Shown one piece after another: positions 26,821 through 36,035 of a DNA stretch of 64,000 nucleotides. Position 1 is the first letter of the stretch, and every line of letters begins with the position of its first letter. Source of the stretch: Pseudomonadota bacterium. GTDB lineage: Bacteria > Pseudomonadota > Gammaproteobacteria > Burkholderiales > Burkholderiaceae_B. The stretch lies in contig JAFACG010000001.1 of the NCBI GenBank assembly GCA_023425645.1, positions 1-64,000 on the forward strand. Reading direction: 5' to 3'. Below the pieces are notes generated by a model. That model worked only from the letters and a program-made list of their open reading frames with translations. It was not told the DNA's origin and ran no database searches. Made by a program: the position numbers and the translations under genes.

Positions 26821-27309
26821 TCAGTATGACTGGGTCTTGGGAGGACGCAGTTCGCATTGGGTCTGGACCTGCGTGTCATCGGACAGGTGCAGGCTCAGGG
26901 TTATGCTTTCCCCTATCGCCAGCTTGGCAGCTGGCTTCTCCAACATGACGTGATACCCGCCGGGCTGCAGCGTCAGGCGGCCTCCTGCGGGTATGGCGAC
27001 TGCATCGGCATGGCTCATGTGGCTCATGCCGTCCTTGTCGCTGGACTGGTGCACCATGGCGCGGCCATAGGAAGGAGAACTTGCCCCGGTCAACTGCACG
27101 GTTTGTTCACCCTGGTTCTCCAGCTCCAGGTAGGCAGCCGCCGGCGCGCGACCCGGCATGAGGCGTACCCAGCAGTGCCGCGCCTGCACCTGCGTGCTGA
27201 GCGCCCGGACCTGGGTTGCATGCCCGTGGCCATGCTCATGGCCGTGCGCCCAGGTCACGCCCGCCGCCAGACTCAGTCCCGCCGCCAGGGCAATCGATAT
27301 CCGTTTCAT
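26821..27309 (-). CDS. Periplasmic copper chaperone, PCu(A)C family
   Basis: This 162-residue protein has a signal peptide ending near VTWA and a His-rich N terminus (AHGHEHGHGH). The PCuAC copper site is present: M-V-H near residue 86, a Met/His cluster (MSHMSH, 95-100) and HVML near 120, matching the family pattern H-M-x10-M-x21-H-x-M with local changes. It delivers Cu(I) to cytochrome oxidase in the periplasm. The frame continues far upstream on this strand through the MATE gene; that part is a GC-driven shadow. Confidence 0.87.
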   Translation of the reverse strand: MKRISIALAAGLSLAAGVTWAHGHEHGHGHATQVRALSTQVQARHCWVRLMPGRAPAAAYLELENQGEQTVQLTGASSPSYGRAMVHQSSDKDGMSHMSHADAVAIPAGGRLTLQPGGYHVMLEKPAAKLAIGESITLSLHLSDDTQVQTQCELRPPKTQSY

Positions 27310-27453
27310 AGTGTCCGCCTCCGCCAACAATGTTCCGAAAAAGGGCGGCGCTTGTTCAGGCTCCACCCCGCCCGCCCCGGCATGCGGAGCTATCTGATAC
27401 AGTACCAGCCAGTGCATTTCATTTACAACGTCGTTATCCCTTCCAGCGACATC

Positions 27454-27891
27454 ATGCCCACAGCTCCCTCTTCTTCCGAGCCCCGGATCGACATCGCGCA
27501 ATTTCGCGACTTGCTCGAACGCCTGCATCCCTTCGCCGCCGTCCTGGACATCGACGTCGTGGACATCGGGCACGGCACCGCCTGCCTGCGCCTGCCGCAA
27601 CGCAGCGCCCACCAGCGCATGGGCGGCATGGTGGCCGGACCCATGCTCATGGGCCTGGCCGACCTGGCCTTGTACGCCGCCGTGGTAGGCGCCACGGGCA
27701 ATCCCGATGCCGTCACTTCCAGCCTGACCATCAATTTCCTGCGCAAGGCGCCGCCTGGCGACATCCTGGCCCACGCCCGCATCCACAAGACCGGCCGCCT
27801 GTGCGCCGGAGAAGTGATGCTCGAACCGGCCCAGGGAGGCGCGCCGGTCGCCCAGGTCATCAGCACCTGGTCGCTGCCCCGCCAGAACTGA
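27454..27891 (+). CDS. PaaI-like hot-dog thioesterase
   Basis: This 145-residue hot-dog protein has the PaaI-type segment QRMGGMVAGPMLMGLADLALYAAVV (central helix; residues about 54-78) and a late strand LTINFLRKAP. It should hydrolyse acyl-CoA thioesters; the acyl group is unknown. The start ATG 27454 has only a weak site; the long upstream frame overlaps the PCu(A)C gene on the other strand and is not used. It is 3 bases upstream of the MATE gene, so co-transcription is likely. Confidence 0.82.
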   Translation: MPTAPSSSEPRIDIAQFRDLLERLHPFAAVLDIDVVDIGHGTACLRLPQRSAHQRMGGMVAGPMLMGLADLALYAAVVGATGNPDAVTSSLTINFLRKAPPGDILAHARIHKTGRLCAGEVMLEPAQGGAPVAQVISTWSLPRQN

Positions 27892-27894
27892 TCC

Positions 27895-29298
27895 ATGAAC
27901 GCTCCTCGCCATCTTGCCGGACAGGGTCCCGCCTGGCTGGCTGAACTGCAATCCTCCCTGCGCCTGGGCGGCCCGCTGATCCTGACCAACCTGGCCCAGA
28001 TCGCGCTGCTGACCACCAACCTGATCTATATGGGGCGCCTGGGCAAGGACGAACTGGCGGCCGGCTCCCTCTCCGCCAGCCTTTACCAAGCCTTCATGAT
28101 CTTCAGCATGGGCCTGGTCTCGGCCGTGATCCCCATGCTGGCCACCACGCTGGGCCGCCGGCTGCGCGACGTGCGCGAGGTGCAGCAGATCATCCGCCAC
28201 GGCTTGCTGACGGCCCTGCTGATCACCCTGCCCGCCTGGGTGCTGCTCTGGCATGCGCAGGAAATCCTGGTGCTGATGAAGCAGGACCCGGCGGTGGCGG
28301 CGCGATCGGTCACCTATATGCATGCCCTGCAGTGGGCGCTGCTGCCCTATCTGGGCTACATCGTGCTGCGCTCCTTCCTGGCGGCAATGGAAAAGCCCGG
28401 CTGGACGCTCCTGATCGCCGTGCTGGCCATCGGCGTCAATGCCCTGCTTGGCTGGGTGCTGGTGTTCGGCAAGCTGGGGCTCCCGGCCATGGGCCTGCGG
28501 GGCGCCGGCCTGGCCACCACCCTGTCCAGCCTGTTCATGTTCGCCGGACTGTGCGTGGTGGTGCTGCGCGACCCGCGCTTCCGGCGCTACTACCTGTTCG
28601 ACCGCGTCTGGCACTGGGACCTGAAGCGGCTCTGGCAGATGTGGAAACTGGGAATTCCCATCGCCATCACCTTCACCCTGGAAACACTGGTGTTCTATGC
28701 CGCCATCATGATGATGGGCGTGATCGGCAAGTCCGAACTGGCGGCGCACGCCATTGCCATGCAGATCAGCTCGGTGTCGTACATGGTTCCGCTGGGCTTC
28801 AGCCAGGTGGCGACCATACGCGTAGGCCTGGCCGCCGGACGAGTGGATCCGCTGGGCGCTCGCCGCGCCGGCTGGATCGCCTACTTCCTGGGAGTGGGTT
28901 TCATGGGACTGGCCGCCCTGGTCTTCTGGATCGCGCCTCTCAGCCTGATCAGCCTGTTCCTGGACCTGGACCTGCCGGAAAACCAGGCCGTGATCCCGCT
29001 GGCCATCAGCTTCCTGGCTCTGGCCGCCCTGTTCCAGCTGAGTGATGGCGCCCAGGCCGTGGCGGCGGGCATGCTGCGCGGCCTGCACGACACTCGCACG
29101 CCCATGCTGCTGGCCCTGGTGGGCTACTGGGTGCTGGGCGTGCCTACCGGCGCCCTGCTGGCCTTCCAGGCCGGCATGGGCGGCGTGGGCATCTGGATAG
29201 GGCTGGTGACCGGCTTGTCCATCGTGGCCGTCCTGCTGACCCTGCGCTGGGTCCGGGCTTCGCGCCGGCTGGCTCGCAAGCGCCCCGCACGTTCCTGA
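27895..29298 (+). CDS. MATE family multidrug efflux protein (NorM-like)
   Basis: This 467-residue membrane protein has about twelve segments in two MatE halves. The N-terminal part has the family-type LGGPLILTNLAQIALLTTN and the second half starts near residue 240 with LGIPIAITFTLETLVFY. It exports cationic drugs or metabolites using Na+ or H+. It is adjacent to, and probably co-transcribed with, the thioesterase gene. Confidence 0.92.
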   Translation: MNAPRHLAGQGPAWLAELQSSLRLGGPLILTNLAQIALLTTNLIYMGRLGKDELAAGSLSASLYQAFMIFSMGLVSAVIPMLATTLGRRLRDVREVQQIIRHGLLTALLITLPAWVLLWHAQEILVLMKQDPAVAARSVTYMHALQWALLPYLGYIVLRSFLAAMEKPGWTLLIAVLAIGVNALLGWVLVFGKLGLPAMGLRGAGLATTLSSLFMFAGLCVVVLRDPRFRRYYLFDRVWHWDLKRLWQMWKLGIPIAITFTLETLVFYAAIMMMGVIGKSELAAHAIAMQISSVSYMVPLGFSQVATIRVGLAAGRVDPLGARRAGWIAYFLGVGFMGLAALVFWIAPLSLISLFLDLDLPENQAVIPLAISFLALAALFQLSDGAQAVAAGMLRGLHDTRTPMLLALVGYWVLGVPTGALLAFQAGMGGVGIWIGLVTGLSIVAVLLTLRWVRASRRLARKRPARS

Positions 29299-29334
29299 CC
29301 GCATGCCGCCTCGCGGCAAACTTGTGCGTCCATA

Positions 29335-29357
29335 AAGATATATTTAATATCTATCTT
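29335..29357. promoter_or_regulatory. NsrR-like operator upstream of hemerythrin gene
   Basis: A 23-base inverted repeat, AAGAT ... ATCTT at the ends with an AT-rich middle, agrees with the NsrR consensus AAGATGYATTTNAAATRC followed by ATCTT at about 18 of 22 defined positions (my count by eye). NsrR is an iron-sulfur repressor that responds to nitric oxide and commonly controls hemerythrin-type genes. It is 42 bases upstream of the gene at 29399. Confidence 0.5.
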
Positions 29358-29398
29358 AAAACCGATTCTCAGACCGCACTATTCGAAAAGGACAGCTC

Positions 29399-29818
29399 AT
29401 GGACCTCTCCTCCTTCAAGCACCAGCATGTCCAGATCCTGGCCGGCATCGCCGCCCTGCGCAGGTTCGCCCACGCCGGCATAGCCGAAAACGCGGAGCGC
29501 ATCGCTCGCCAGGTGGTGGAGCTCAGCTCCATCATCAAGATGCATCTGGCCGTGGAGGACAAGGTGCTTTACCCCAGCCTGCAACGCAGCGGCAACGCGG
29601 AACTGGCCCGCCTGGGCCAGGCCTACCAGGACGACATGCAGGCCCTGGCGGCCTCCTACCTGGGCTTCTCGCGCCGCTGGAACACGGCGCAGGCCGTGGC
29701 CCGACAGCCCGAGCTGTTCCGCAGCGACGCCAACACGGTGCTGCGCCGCCTGCACGCGCGCATGCGCCAGGAAAACACCGACTTCTACCCGGCCGTGGAG
29801 GCCATGCGGACGGCATGA
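29399..29818 (+). CDS. Hemerythrin HHE-domain protein
   Basis: This 139-residue four-helix bundle has iron-ligand positions H9 (FKHQHVQ), H50 with E54 (KMHLAVEDKVLYP) and later acidic and His residues (RRLHARMRQENTDFYP). Such proteins bind O2 or NO or repair iron centres. An NsrR-like operator upstream points to nitric-oxide stress. It is followed by hairpins that can end transcription from both sides. Confidence 0.85.
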   Translation: MDLSSFKHQHVQILAGIAALRRFAHAGIAENAERIARQVVELSSIIKMHLAVEDKVLYPSLQRSGNAELARLGQAYQDDMQALAASYLGFSRRWNTAQAVARQPELFRSDANTVLRRLHARMRQENTDFYPAVEAMRTA

Positions 29819-29823
29819 CAATG

Positions 29824-29858
29824 AAAAAATCCCCGCGCAGCCAAAGCCGGGCGGGGAT
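29824..29858 (-). terminator. Terminator of the BMP ABC operon
   Basis: The stem ATCCCCGC with GCGGGGAT (29829-29836, 29851-29858) is followed on the minus strand by six T. It lies close to the hemerythrin stop, on the opposite strand. Confidence 0.8.
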
Positions 29859-29869
29859 TCAGGAAGCAA

Positions 29870-29900
29870 AAGAGCCGGGCACGCAGTCCGGCTTCTTTCT
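29870..29900 (+). terminator. Probable terminator after hemerythrin gene
   Basis: The stem AGCCGG with CCGGCT (29873-29878, 29888-29893) is followed by TCTTTCTTTT on the plus strand. Confidence 0.65.
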
Positions 29901-29915
29901 TTTGGCCTTGCGGGC

Positions 29916-31004
29916 TTACTGCTTGGTCAGCTTGCTGGCCACGCCTTCCACGTAGTAGTCCATGCGGTTCAGGGCGTCGTCGTCCAGGTAGCCGGACTCC
30001 AGGCGAACTTTGCCGTCATTGTCCTTGATGGGAGCGGCGAAAGGCTGCAGCGTGCCGGCGATGATCTCGGCCTGCTTGGCCAGGACCAGCTCCTTCACGT
30101 CGGCGGGCACTTCAGGCCCGAAGCCCTCCAGCGCGGCCATGCCGGACTTCAGGCCGCCCCAGGTGCTGTCGTTCTTCCAGTTGCCGTCCAGCACTTCCTT
30201 GGCCTTGCTGGTGAAGTAGTCGCCCCAGTGGTGGGTGACGGCGGCCAGTTGAGCCTTGGGACCGAACTTGTGCATGTCGGAGTGGTAGGCGATGGCGTAT
30301 TTGCCGGCCTCTTCGGCGGCCTGCACGGTGGCCGTCGAATCGGTATGGTGGGTCACCACGTCGGCGCCCTGGCTCAGCAGCGTCACGGCCGCGTCGCGTT
30401 CCTTGCCCGGATCGTACCAGCTGTTGGCCCAGACCACGCGCACCTGGGCTTCAGGATTGACGCTGCGCAGACCGATGGCGAAGGCATTGATGCCTTGCAG
30501 CACTTCGGGGATGGGGTGCGCGCCCACATAGCCGACCACGTTGGACTTGGTCATCTTGCCGGCCAGCACGCCGGCCAGGTAGCGGGACTCGTAGAAGCGG
30601 GCATTGGTGGTGGCCACGTTGGGCGCCGTCTTGTAGCCCGTGGAGTGGACGAACTTCACGTCGGGAAACTGCTTGGCGACCTTCTGCGTCTGGTTCATGT
30701 AGCCGAAGGACGTGGTGAAGATCAGCTTGTTGCCTTGCTGGGCCAGATCGCGGATGACGCGCTCGGCGTCCGCGCCTTCGGGCACGTTTTCCACATACTG
30801 AGTCACCACGCGACCTTTCAGGGCCTCTTCCATTTCACGGCGGCCGATGTCCTGCTGCCAGGTCCAGCCGGCTTCGCCGATGGGGCTGACGTAGACAAAA
30901 CCAATTTTCAGGGGTTCCTGGTCGGCCGCCTGGGCGGGCACGGACGCCAGAGGGGAGGCCACCGCAGCGGCCAGAAGCGCCTTGCGCAGAAAGTTTCCAG
31001 ACAT
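29916..31004 (-). CDS. BMP-family nucleoside ABC transporter binding protein
   Basis: This 362-residue periplasmic binding protein of the BMP/PnrA family (purine-nucleoside type) has a signal peptide cleaved near AQAAD. The mature protein begins LKIGFVYVSPIGEAGWTWQQ, with VHSTGY and NVVGYVGAHPIPEV later. It is the last gene of a four-gene operon (ATPase, two permeases, binding protein) and lies 9 bases after the second permease. Purine nucleosides or related bases are the likely ligands from family knowledge. Confidence 0.9.
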   Translation of the reverse strand: MSGNFLRKALLAAAVASPLASVPAQAADQEPLKIGFVYVSPIGEAGWTWQQDIGRREMEEALKGRVVTQYVENVPEGADAERVIRDLAQQGNKLIFTTSFGYMNQTQKVAKQFPDVKFVHSTGYKTAPNVATTNARFYESRYLAGVLAGKMTKSNVVGYVGAHPIPEVLQGINAFAIGLRSVNPEAQVRVVWANSWYDPGKERDAAVTLLSQGADVVTHHTDSTATVQAAEEAGKYAIAYHSDMHKFGPKAQLAAVTHHWGDYFTSKAKEVLDGNWKNDSTWGGLKSGMAALEGFGPEVPADVKELVLAKQAEIIAGTLQPFAAPIKDNDGKVRLESGYLDDDALNRMDYYVEGVASKLTKQ

Positions 31005-31013
31005 GTCAGTCCT

Positions 31014-31931
31014 CTAACTGTTGGGATTGAAGTTTTTGCCAAGCGAGGCAGGCATGTTCAGCCTGATCCAGTTGGCATTGCGAGAGATCAGAACCAGCAC
31101 GATGATGGTGGCCAGATACGGCATCATGGCCAGCAGTTGGGAGGCCACCGGCACGCCCAGCGCCTGGGCGTGATAGGTCAGGATGGTGACGCCGCCGAAC
31201 AGGTAGGCGCCCAGCATCACGCGCAGGGGCCGCCAGGTGGCGAAGGTGGTGAGCGCCAGTGCGATCCAGCCGCGTCCGGCCACGATGTTCTCCACCCACA
31301 TGGGCGTGTACACCAGACAGATGAAGGCGCCGGCCAGCCCGCAGCAAGCGCCGCCGAACACCAGCGCGCCCAGGCGGATCAGGCGCACGTCATAGCCCAG
31401 CGAATGCGCCGAGGAAGGCGATTCGCCCACCGCACGCAGCACCAGGCCGGCGCGGGTGCGGGCCAGGAACCAGGTCACCAGGCCGCACAGGACCCAGGAT
31501 ACATAGACCATGTAGTGCTGCTCGAACAGGGCGGGCCCGATGAAGGGAATGTCCTTCAGGAAAGGAATGCCCGCCTTGGTCACGACCAGCGAGCTGCCCG
31601 AGAACGGGATGCCGATGTAGGCCGAGGCGCCTACCCCGAACAGGGATAGCGCCAGGCCGCAGGCCACCTGGTTGGCGCCCAGCCAGACCGTCAGCCAGGC
31701 GAAGAACGCCGCCATGGCCATGCCGGTCAATGCGCCCAGCAGAAAACCCAGCGCGGGGTTGCCGGTCTGCGCGGCGGCGGCGAAGCCCACGATGGCGGCC
31801 ATCAGCATCATGCCTTCGGAACCCAGGTTGATCACGCCGGATTTCTCGTTGATGAGCAGGCCCAGCGCGGCCAGCATCAAGGGCGTGCCCGCATTGATGG
31901 TCGCGGCGAGCAGAGGTGCGATGGCGTCCAT
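31014..31931 (-). CDS. Nucleoside ABC transporter permease (NupQ/YufQ-like)
   Basis: This 305-residue membrane protein has about eight segments and the branched-chain amino acid/ribose permease fold. The early motif NEKSGVINLGSEGMMLMAAIVGF (about 27-49) is diagnostic for this subgroup. It pairs with the permease encoded just upstream, and their stop and start share one base at 31931. Import of nucleosides is inferred from the BMP partner. Confidence 0.9.
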   Translation of the reverse strand: MDAIAPLLAATINAGTPLMLAALGLLINEKSGVINLGSEGMMLMAAIVGFAAAAQTGNPALGFLLGALTGMAMAAFFAWLTVWLGANQVACGLALSLFGVGASAYIGIPFSGSSLVVTKAGIPFLKDIPFIGPALFEQHYMVYVSWVLCGLVTWFLARTRAGLVLRAVGESPSSAHSLGYDVRLIRLGALVFGGACCGLAGAFICLVYTPMWVENIVAGRGWIALALTTFATWRPLRVMLGAYLFGGVTILTYHAQALGVPVASQLLAMMPYLATIIVLVLISRNANWIRLNMPASLGKNFNPNS

Positions 31932-32992
31932 TACTTTCTCCAGACCAGACGCTTGGTGATGAACACGTCACAGGCCAGCAGGGAAAACAGCAAGATGCCC
32001 TGGAAAATGCCGGTGATGGCGTTGGGCAGGCCCAGGCGGCTCTGCGCCAGTTCGCCGCCGATGTAGATCAGGGACATCACGAAAGAGGAAAAAATCACGC
32101 CCAGCGGGTGCAGGCGGCCCACGAAGGCGACGATGATGGCGGCAAAGCCGTAGCCGGGGGAGATGGAGGGCGTCAGCTGCCCGACCGGCCCCATGACTTC
32201 GGCCGCTCCGGCCAGGCCGGCCAGCGCGCCCGACAGCAGCAGGGACGTCCACAAGGCCTTGCGCGAGGAAAAGCCGGCATAGCGAGCCGCCAGCGGCGCC
32301 ATGCCGCCCACGCGCAGCCGGAATCCGGACATGCTGCGCGTCAAGAACAGCCAGCCCAGCACGGCGGCCGCCAGGGCCAGCACGATGCCCACATGCAGGC
32401 GCGTGCCCGGCAGCACCGCGGGCAGCAGGAAGCCGTCCGAGAACAGGCTGGACTGCGGAAAGCCGAAGCCGTCCGGGTCGCGCAAGGCGCCGTGCACCAG
32501 GTAGCTGAGCAGATGCTGGGCCACATAGACCAGCATCAGGGAGACGAGGATCTCATTGGCGTTGAAGCGGTCCTTCAGGAAGGCCACGATGGCGGCCCAG
32601 AACATACCGCCCAGCATGCCGCACAGCAAGGCGGCCGAGATCAGCCAGAAGCCGCCGTTCTCGCCGGTGTCGACCTGCAGCACGAAGGCCCCGGCCGCCA
32701 GTGCGCCCACCACCAGCTGCCCCTCGGCGCCGATGTTGAAGACATTGGCGCGAAAGCAGATCGCCAGGCCGACGGAAATGAGCAGCAGCGGAATCAGCTT
32801 GACGCCCACCTCCGCCCAGCCGTTCATGTCGCGCAGGGGCTCCAGGAAAAAGACATTCAAGCCCGCCAGCGGGTTCTTGCCCAGCGCCCAGAACAAGGCA
32901 CCGGCCACGACCATGGTCAGCAACACGGCCAGCAAGGGCGAACACCAGGCCATCAGCGTGGATGGAGCGGCGCGGTTCTCAAGCCTGAGCAT
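31931..32992 (-). CDS. Nucleoside ABC transporter permease (NupP/YufP-like)
   Basis: This 353-residue polytopic permease of the same fold as its neighbour carries the group motif FNIGAEGQLVVGALAAG near residue 85. It overlaps the ATPase gene by 14 bases at its 5' end and the next permease by one base at its 3' end, so the genes are tightly coupled. Confidence 0.9.
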   Translation of the reverse strand: MLRLENRAAPSTLMAWCSPLLAVLLTMVVAGALFWALGKNPLAGLNVFFLEPLRDMNGWAEVGVKLIPLLLISVGLAICFRANVFNIGAEGQLVVGALAAGAFVLQVDTGENGGFWLISAALLCGMLGGMFWAAIVAFLKDRFNANEILVSLMLVYVAQHLLSYLVHGALRDPDGFGFPQSSLFSDGFLLPAVLPGTRLHVGIVLALAAAVLGWLFLTRSMSGFRLRVGGMAPLAARYAGFSSRKALWTSLLLSGALAGLAGAAEVMGPVGQLTPSISPGYGFAAIIVAFVGRLHPLGVIFSSFVMSLIYIGGELAQSRLGLPNAITGIFQGILLFSLLACDVFITKRLVWRK

Positions 32993-34562
32993 GCCCGGCC
33001 TCCGTCCACAAACCGCTCATCCACTGCCCGATCTGATCGACACTGGCTTGCGCCACGGGAATGGAAGGAGACATACGACCCTTGGAAATCACAATCAGGC
33101 GATCGGCGATCGCAAACAATTCATCCAGCTCTTCGGAAATGACCAGCAGCGCGCAACCGGCGTCGCGCAGGGCCAGCAGCTCGGTATGGATCTGGGCGGC
33201 CGCGCCCACGTCCACGCCCCAGGTCGGCTGGGCGATGACCAGCACGCGCGGCTGGCGCGTGACTTCGCGGCCGATGATGTACTTCTGCAGATTGCCGCCG
33301 GACAGGCTGTTGGCCGGGGCCTGGTCGCCCGCAGCCTTGACGCTGAAGCGGCGGATGATGCCCCCGGCCAGGCGCCGTATGGAGGCAAAGCGCAGGAATC
33401 CGCGCCGCACGGTGTCTTCGCCCTGGTGCGACAGCAGCAGGTTCTGCGCCAGCGACAGCTCCGGCACGGTGCCGCGCCCCAGGCGCTCTTCCGGCACGAA
33501 GCCCATGCCGTGGTCGCGCCGCCAGGCCGCATCGCGCTGACCCACGGGCTGGCCGTCCAGGAGGATGGATTGCGGGTCGGCACGGGTGTCCTCGCCCGAC
33601 AAGGCCGCCAGCAGCTCCTGCTGGCCATTGCCCGAAATGCCGGCCACGCCCAGGATCTCGCCCTGGCGCAGTTCGAAATTGATGTCTTCCAGCTCGCAGG
33701 CAAAGGGGTGCGACTTGGGCAGGCGCAGCGAGCGCACCTGCAGCAGCGTGGCCCCCTCCTGCCGGGCGCGAGCCCCCAGCGAAGCCGGCTCGGCGCCTAT
33801 CATCAGGCGCGAAAGGCTGGCGGTGGTCTCCTGGCGCGGATCGCAATAGCCGGTGACCTTGCCGGCCCGCATCACGGTGCAGGCATGGCACAGTTCGCGG
33901 ATCTCGTCGAGCTTGTGGCTGATGTAGACGATACTGCAGCCTTCGGCCGCCAGCTGGCGCAAGGTGCCGAACAGGCGGCGCACCGCCTGGGGCGTCAGGA
34001 CGGAGGTGGGTTCGTCCAGGATCAGCAGCTTGGGTTTGCCCAGCAGCGCGCGCACGATCTCCACGCGCTGGCATTCGCCCACCGACAGGGTATGAATGTG
34101 CCGGCGCGGATCCAGGTCCAGCCCGTACTGGCGGGCGGTTTCACGGATGCGCCCCTCCAGTTCCTGCATATTGGTCGAGGCAGGCAGGCCCAGGGCGATG
34201 TTTTCCGTGACCGTCAGCGTATCGAAGAGGGAGAAATGCTGGAACACCATGCCTATGCCCAGCTGACGCGCTGCGGCAGGACTGCTGATCTGCACCGGCC
34301 GGCCGTCCCAGAGTATCTGCCCGCGATCAGGCTTGACCACGCCGTAGATGATTTTCATCAGCGTGGATTTACCGGCGCCGTTCTCGCCCAGCACGGCATG
34401 GATCTCGCCCGGTCTGATGGACAGGGATACGCTGTCATTGGCGACGACGGCCGGGTATTCCTTGGTGATGTCGTTCAGCTCGAGGCGAGGCGCAACGCCC
34501 ATTGCGGGCACGCTCTCCTCGCCGGGGTCAGGAGAATGACCCATGCTGGGCGGTATGGTCAT
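32979..34562 (-). CDS. Nucleoside ABC transporter ATPase, two nucleotide-binding domains
   Basis: This 527-residue double ATPase (sugar/nucleoside class) has a first domain with Walker A GENGAGKST (about 57-65), signature LSVGECQR and Walker B LLILDEPTS. The second domain has a degenerate Walker A (GISGNGQQELL) and signature LSGGNLQK, so one of the two sites is probably not catalytic, as is usual in this class. It is the first gene of the operon. A T-rich stretch (about 34570-34590) precedes the start; I saw no clear riboswitch. Confidence 0.9.
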   Translation of the reverse strand: MTIPPSMGHSPDPGEESVPAMGVAPRLELNDITKEYPAVVANDSVSLSIRPGEIHAVLGENGAGKSTLMKIIYGVVKPDRGQILWDGRPVQISSPAAARQLGIGMVFQHFSLFDTLTVTENIALGLPASTNMQELEGRIRETARQYGLDLDPRRHIHTLSVGECQRVEIVRALLGKPKLLILDEPTSVLTPQAVRRLFGTLRQLAAEGCSIVYISHKLDEIRELCHACTVMRAGKVTGYCDPRQETTASLSRLMIGAEPASLGARARQEGATLLQVRSLRLPKSHPFACELEDINFELRQGEILGVAGISGNGQQELLAALSGEDTRADPQSILLDGQPVGQRDAAWRRDHGMGFVPEERLGRGTVPELSLAQNLLLSHQGEDTVRRGFLRFASIRRLAGGIIRRFSVKAAGDQAPANSLSGGNLQKYIIGREVTRQPRVLVIAQPTWGVDVGAAAQIHTELLALRDAGCALLVISEELDELFAIADRLIVISKGRMSPSIPVAQASVDQIGQWMSGLWTEAGHAQA

Positions 34563-34655
34563 GGCTGCATCGGCAAAAAAAGATAAAAAACGTCTGTGCC
34601 GGCAGATTCTACCGGCTCAGACGCGCAATACGGAAAGGATTTACCCTAGGGAGGG

Positions 34656-34847
34656 TCAGCGCTTGCCCAGGGCCTGTTCGATTTTCTTGTCGGTCTTGTA
34701 TTGACTCAATGAATACACGGCCCAGATGGCGGCGGGAACCCAGCCGATCAGGGTGATCTGCAGGATCAGGCAGATGATCCCGGCAAACGGGCGGCCGATG
34801 GTGAAGAACGCCAGCCAGGGCAGCAGCAGGGCTATCAGCAAACGCAT
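34656..34847 (-). CDS. Pmp3/YqaE family small membrane protein
   Basis: This 63-residue hydrophobic peptide has two membrane segments and the family-like turn GWVPAAIWAVYSL. The family (stress-induced proteolipids) affects membrane potential and salt tolerance; its molecular role is not settled. It lies alone between the nucleoside transporter and ddh. The ribosome-binding site is weak. Confidence 0.75.
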   Translation of the reverse strand: MRLLIALLLPWLAFFTIGRPFAGIICLILQITLIGWVPAAIWAVYSLSQYKTDKKIEQALGKR

Positions 34848-34932
34848 GCCAACACTCTGAAAAATTACAGGAAGAGCGCTATTTTACTCTTTATTTACCC
34901 CCGCTTGCAGGCGCAGGACTGCCACGAATACT

Positions 34933-34980
34933 GATTCCGCCCATCAGCGCCGCGCATGGCGCACGCCGATGGGCGGAATC
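34933..34980. repeat. Perfect 13-bp inverted repeat at the 3' end of ddh
   Basis: GATTCCGCCCATC (34933-34945) pairs exactly with GATGGGCGGAATC (34968-34980); the 22-base loop has a smaller GCGC/GCGC stem. It starts 5 bases past the ddh stop. No T run follows on the minus strand, so it looks like an mRNA-stabilising hairpin or a rho-assisted end rather than a classic terminator. Confidence 0.7.
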
Positions 34981-34985
34981 GCTGT

Positions 34986-35972
34986 TTACAGCAGCTCTTT
35001 GCGCAGCTCGGCGGGCGACTTGGGCGAGAGCAGGCCGGGAGCCACGTCGAACACCGTCTTGGCGCCGATCTGGCCCTGCTGGTTCATGCGGTAGGCGGCA
35101 CGCGCATACGCGACCAGCACGCTGGAGGTGAATTCCGGATTGCTGCCCAGGTTCAGGGAATACTCCACCACCTGCTGGGTGCCGGCGCCGGACTGGCCGC
35201 TGCGGATCACGAAACCGCCGTGCGGCATGGCCGAATGCTCGCGCGCCAGCGTGTCCGCATCGATGAAATTGACTTCGGTGTCGTAGTCGGCGAAATAGTC
35301 GGGCATGGTGACGATGGCCTGGCGCACGGCGTCGGCATCGGCGCCCTCGGCCAGCACCACGAAGCACTGGCGCTTGTGTTTCTCACGCGTGCTGAGCACG
35401 GGCTGCTCGCCATTGCGCACGCGCTGCACGGCGGCCTCGATGGGCAGGGTGTATTGCACGCCGCCGGCCACGCCGGGCACCCGGCGGATGGCGTCCGAGT
35501 GGCCCTGGCTCAGGCCCTTGCCCCAGAAAGTGTAGGTTTCGCCCACCGGCAGCACGCACTCGCCATACAGGCGATTGATGGAGAACAGGCCCGGATCCCA
35601 GCCCACGGCGATCAGGGCCGTGGTCCCGGCGCCCTGGGCGGCGGCGTCCATGGCGGCGTGGTATTCCGGAATGCGGGCATGGGTGTCGAAGCTGTCCACC
35701 GTGTTGAACCAGCGGGCCAGCGCGGGGCCCTGCTCGGGCAGGTCGTTCTTGGAGCCGCCGCAGAGGATCAGCACGTCGATGGCGTCACGGTGCTGCTCGA
35801 TGCCGTCCAGCGCATGCACGGGAACGGACGCATTCTGCAGTTTCACGGAAGCGGGATCGCGACGGGTGAAGACGCCGACCAGCTCCATGTCCGGATTCTG
35901 GGCGAGGGCCAGTTCGACGCCTCGCCCCAGATTGCCATAACCTGCGATGCCGACACGGATTTTGCTGCTCAT
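34986..35972 (-). CDS. ddh: meso-Diaminopimelate D-dehydrogenase
   Basis: This 328-residue NADPH enzyme matches Ddh: Rossmann motif GIAGYGNLGRGVE (about 8-20), FTRRDP after strand 2, and the substrate-region phrases DSFDTHARIPEYHAAMD and AVGWDPGLFSINR. It interconverts L-tetrahydrodipicolinate, ammonia and meso-DAP, a one-step route to meso-DAP that is patchily distributed in bacteria. The neighbouring gene is a LysE/LeuE exporter. Regulation is not evident. Confidence 0.93.
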   Translation of the reverse strand: MSSKIRVGIAGYGNLGRGVELALAQNPDMELVGVFTRRDPASVKLQNASVPVHALDGIEQHRDAIDVLILCGGSKNDLPEQGPALARWFNTVDSFDTHARIPEYHAAMDAAAQGAGTTALIAVGWDPGLFSINRLYGECVLPVGETYTFWGKGLSQGHSDAIRRVPGVAGGVQYTLPIEAAVQRVRNGEQPVLSTREKHKRQCFVVLAEGADADAVRQAIVTMPDYFADYDTEVNFIDADTLAREHSAMPHGGFVIRSGQSGAGTQQVVEYSLNLGSNPEFTSSVLVAYARAAYRMNQQGQIGAKTVFDVAPGLLSPKSPAELRKELL

Positions 35973-36035
35973 AAGTGATGATTTCCTTTGACTGATGAAG
36001 AGGTGGATGCGTTGCGGCGATACGGGCTATCTGTT

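Noticed and set aside
27310-29319. Very long minus-strand frame opposite the MATE gene, continuous with the copper chaperone
   Set aside because: Composition is Gln/His/Gly-rich, typical of the reverse strand of GC-rich genes. Only the last 162 codons encode a real PCu(A)C protein.
34563-34655. Purine riboswitch in front of the nucleoside transporter operon
   Set aside because: Only 93 bases, T-rich, and no aptamer-like pairing could be found by eye.
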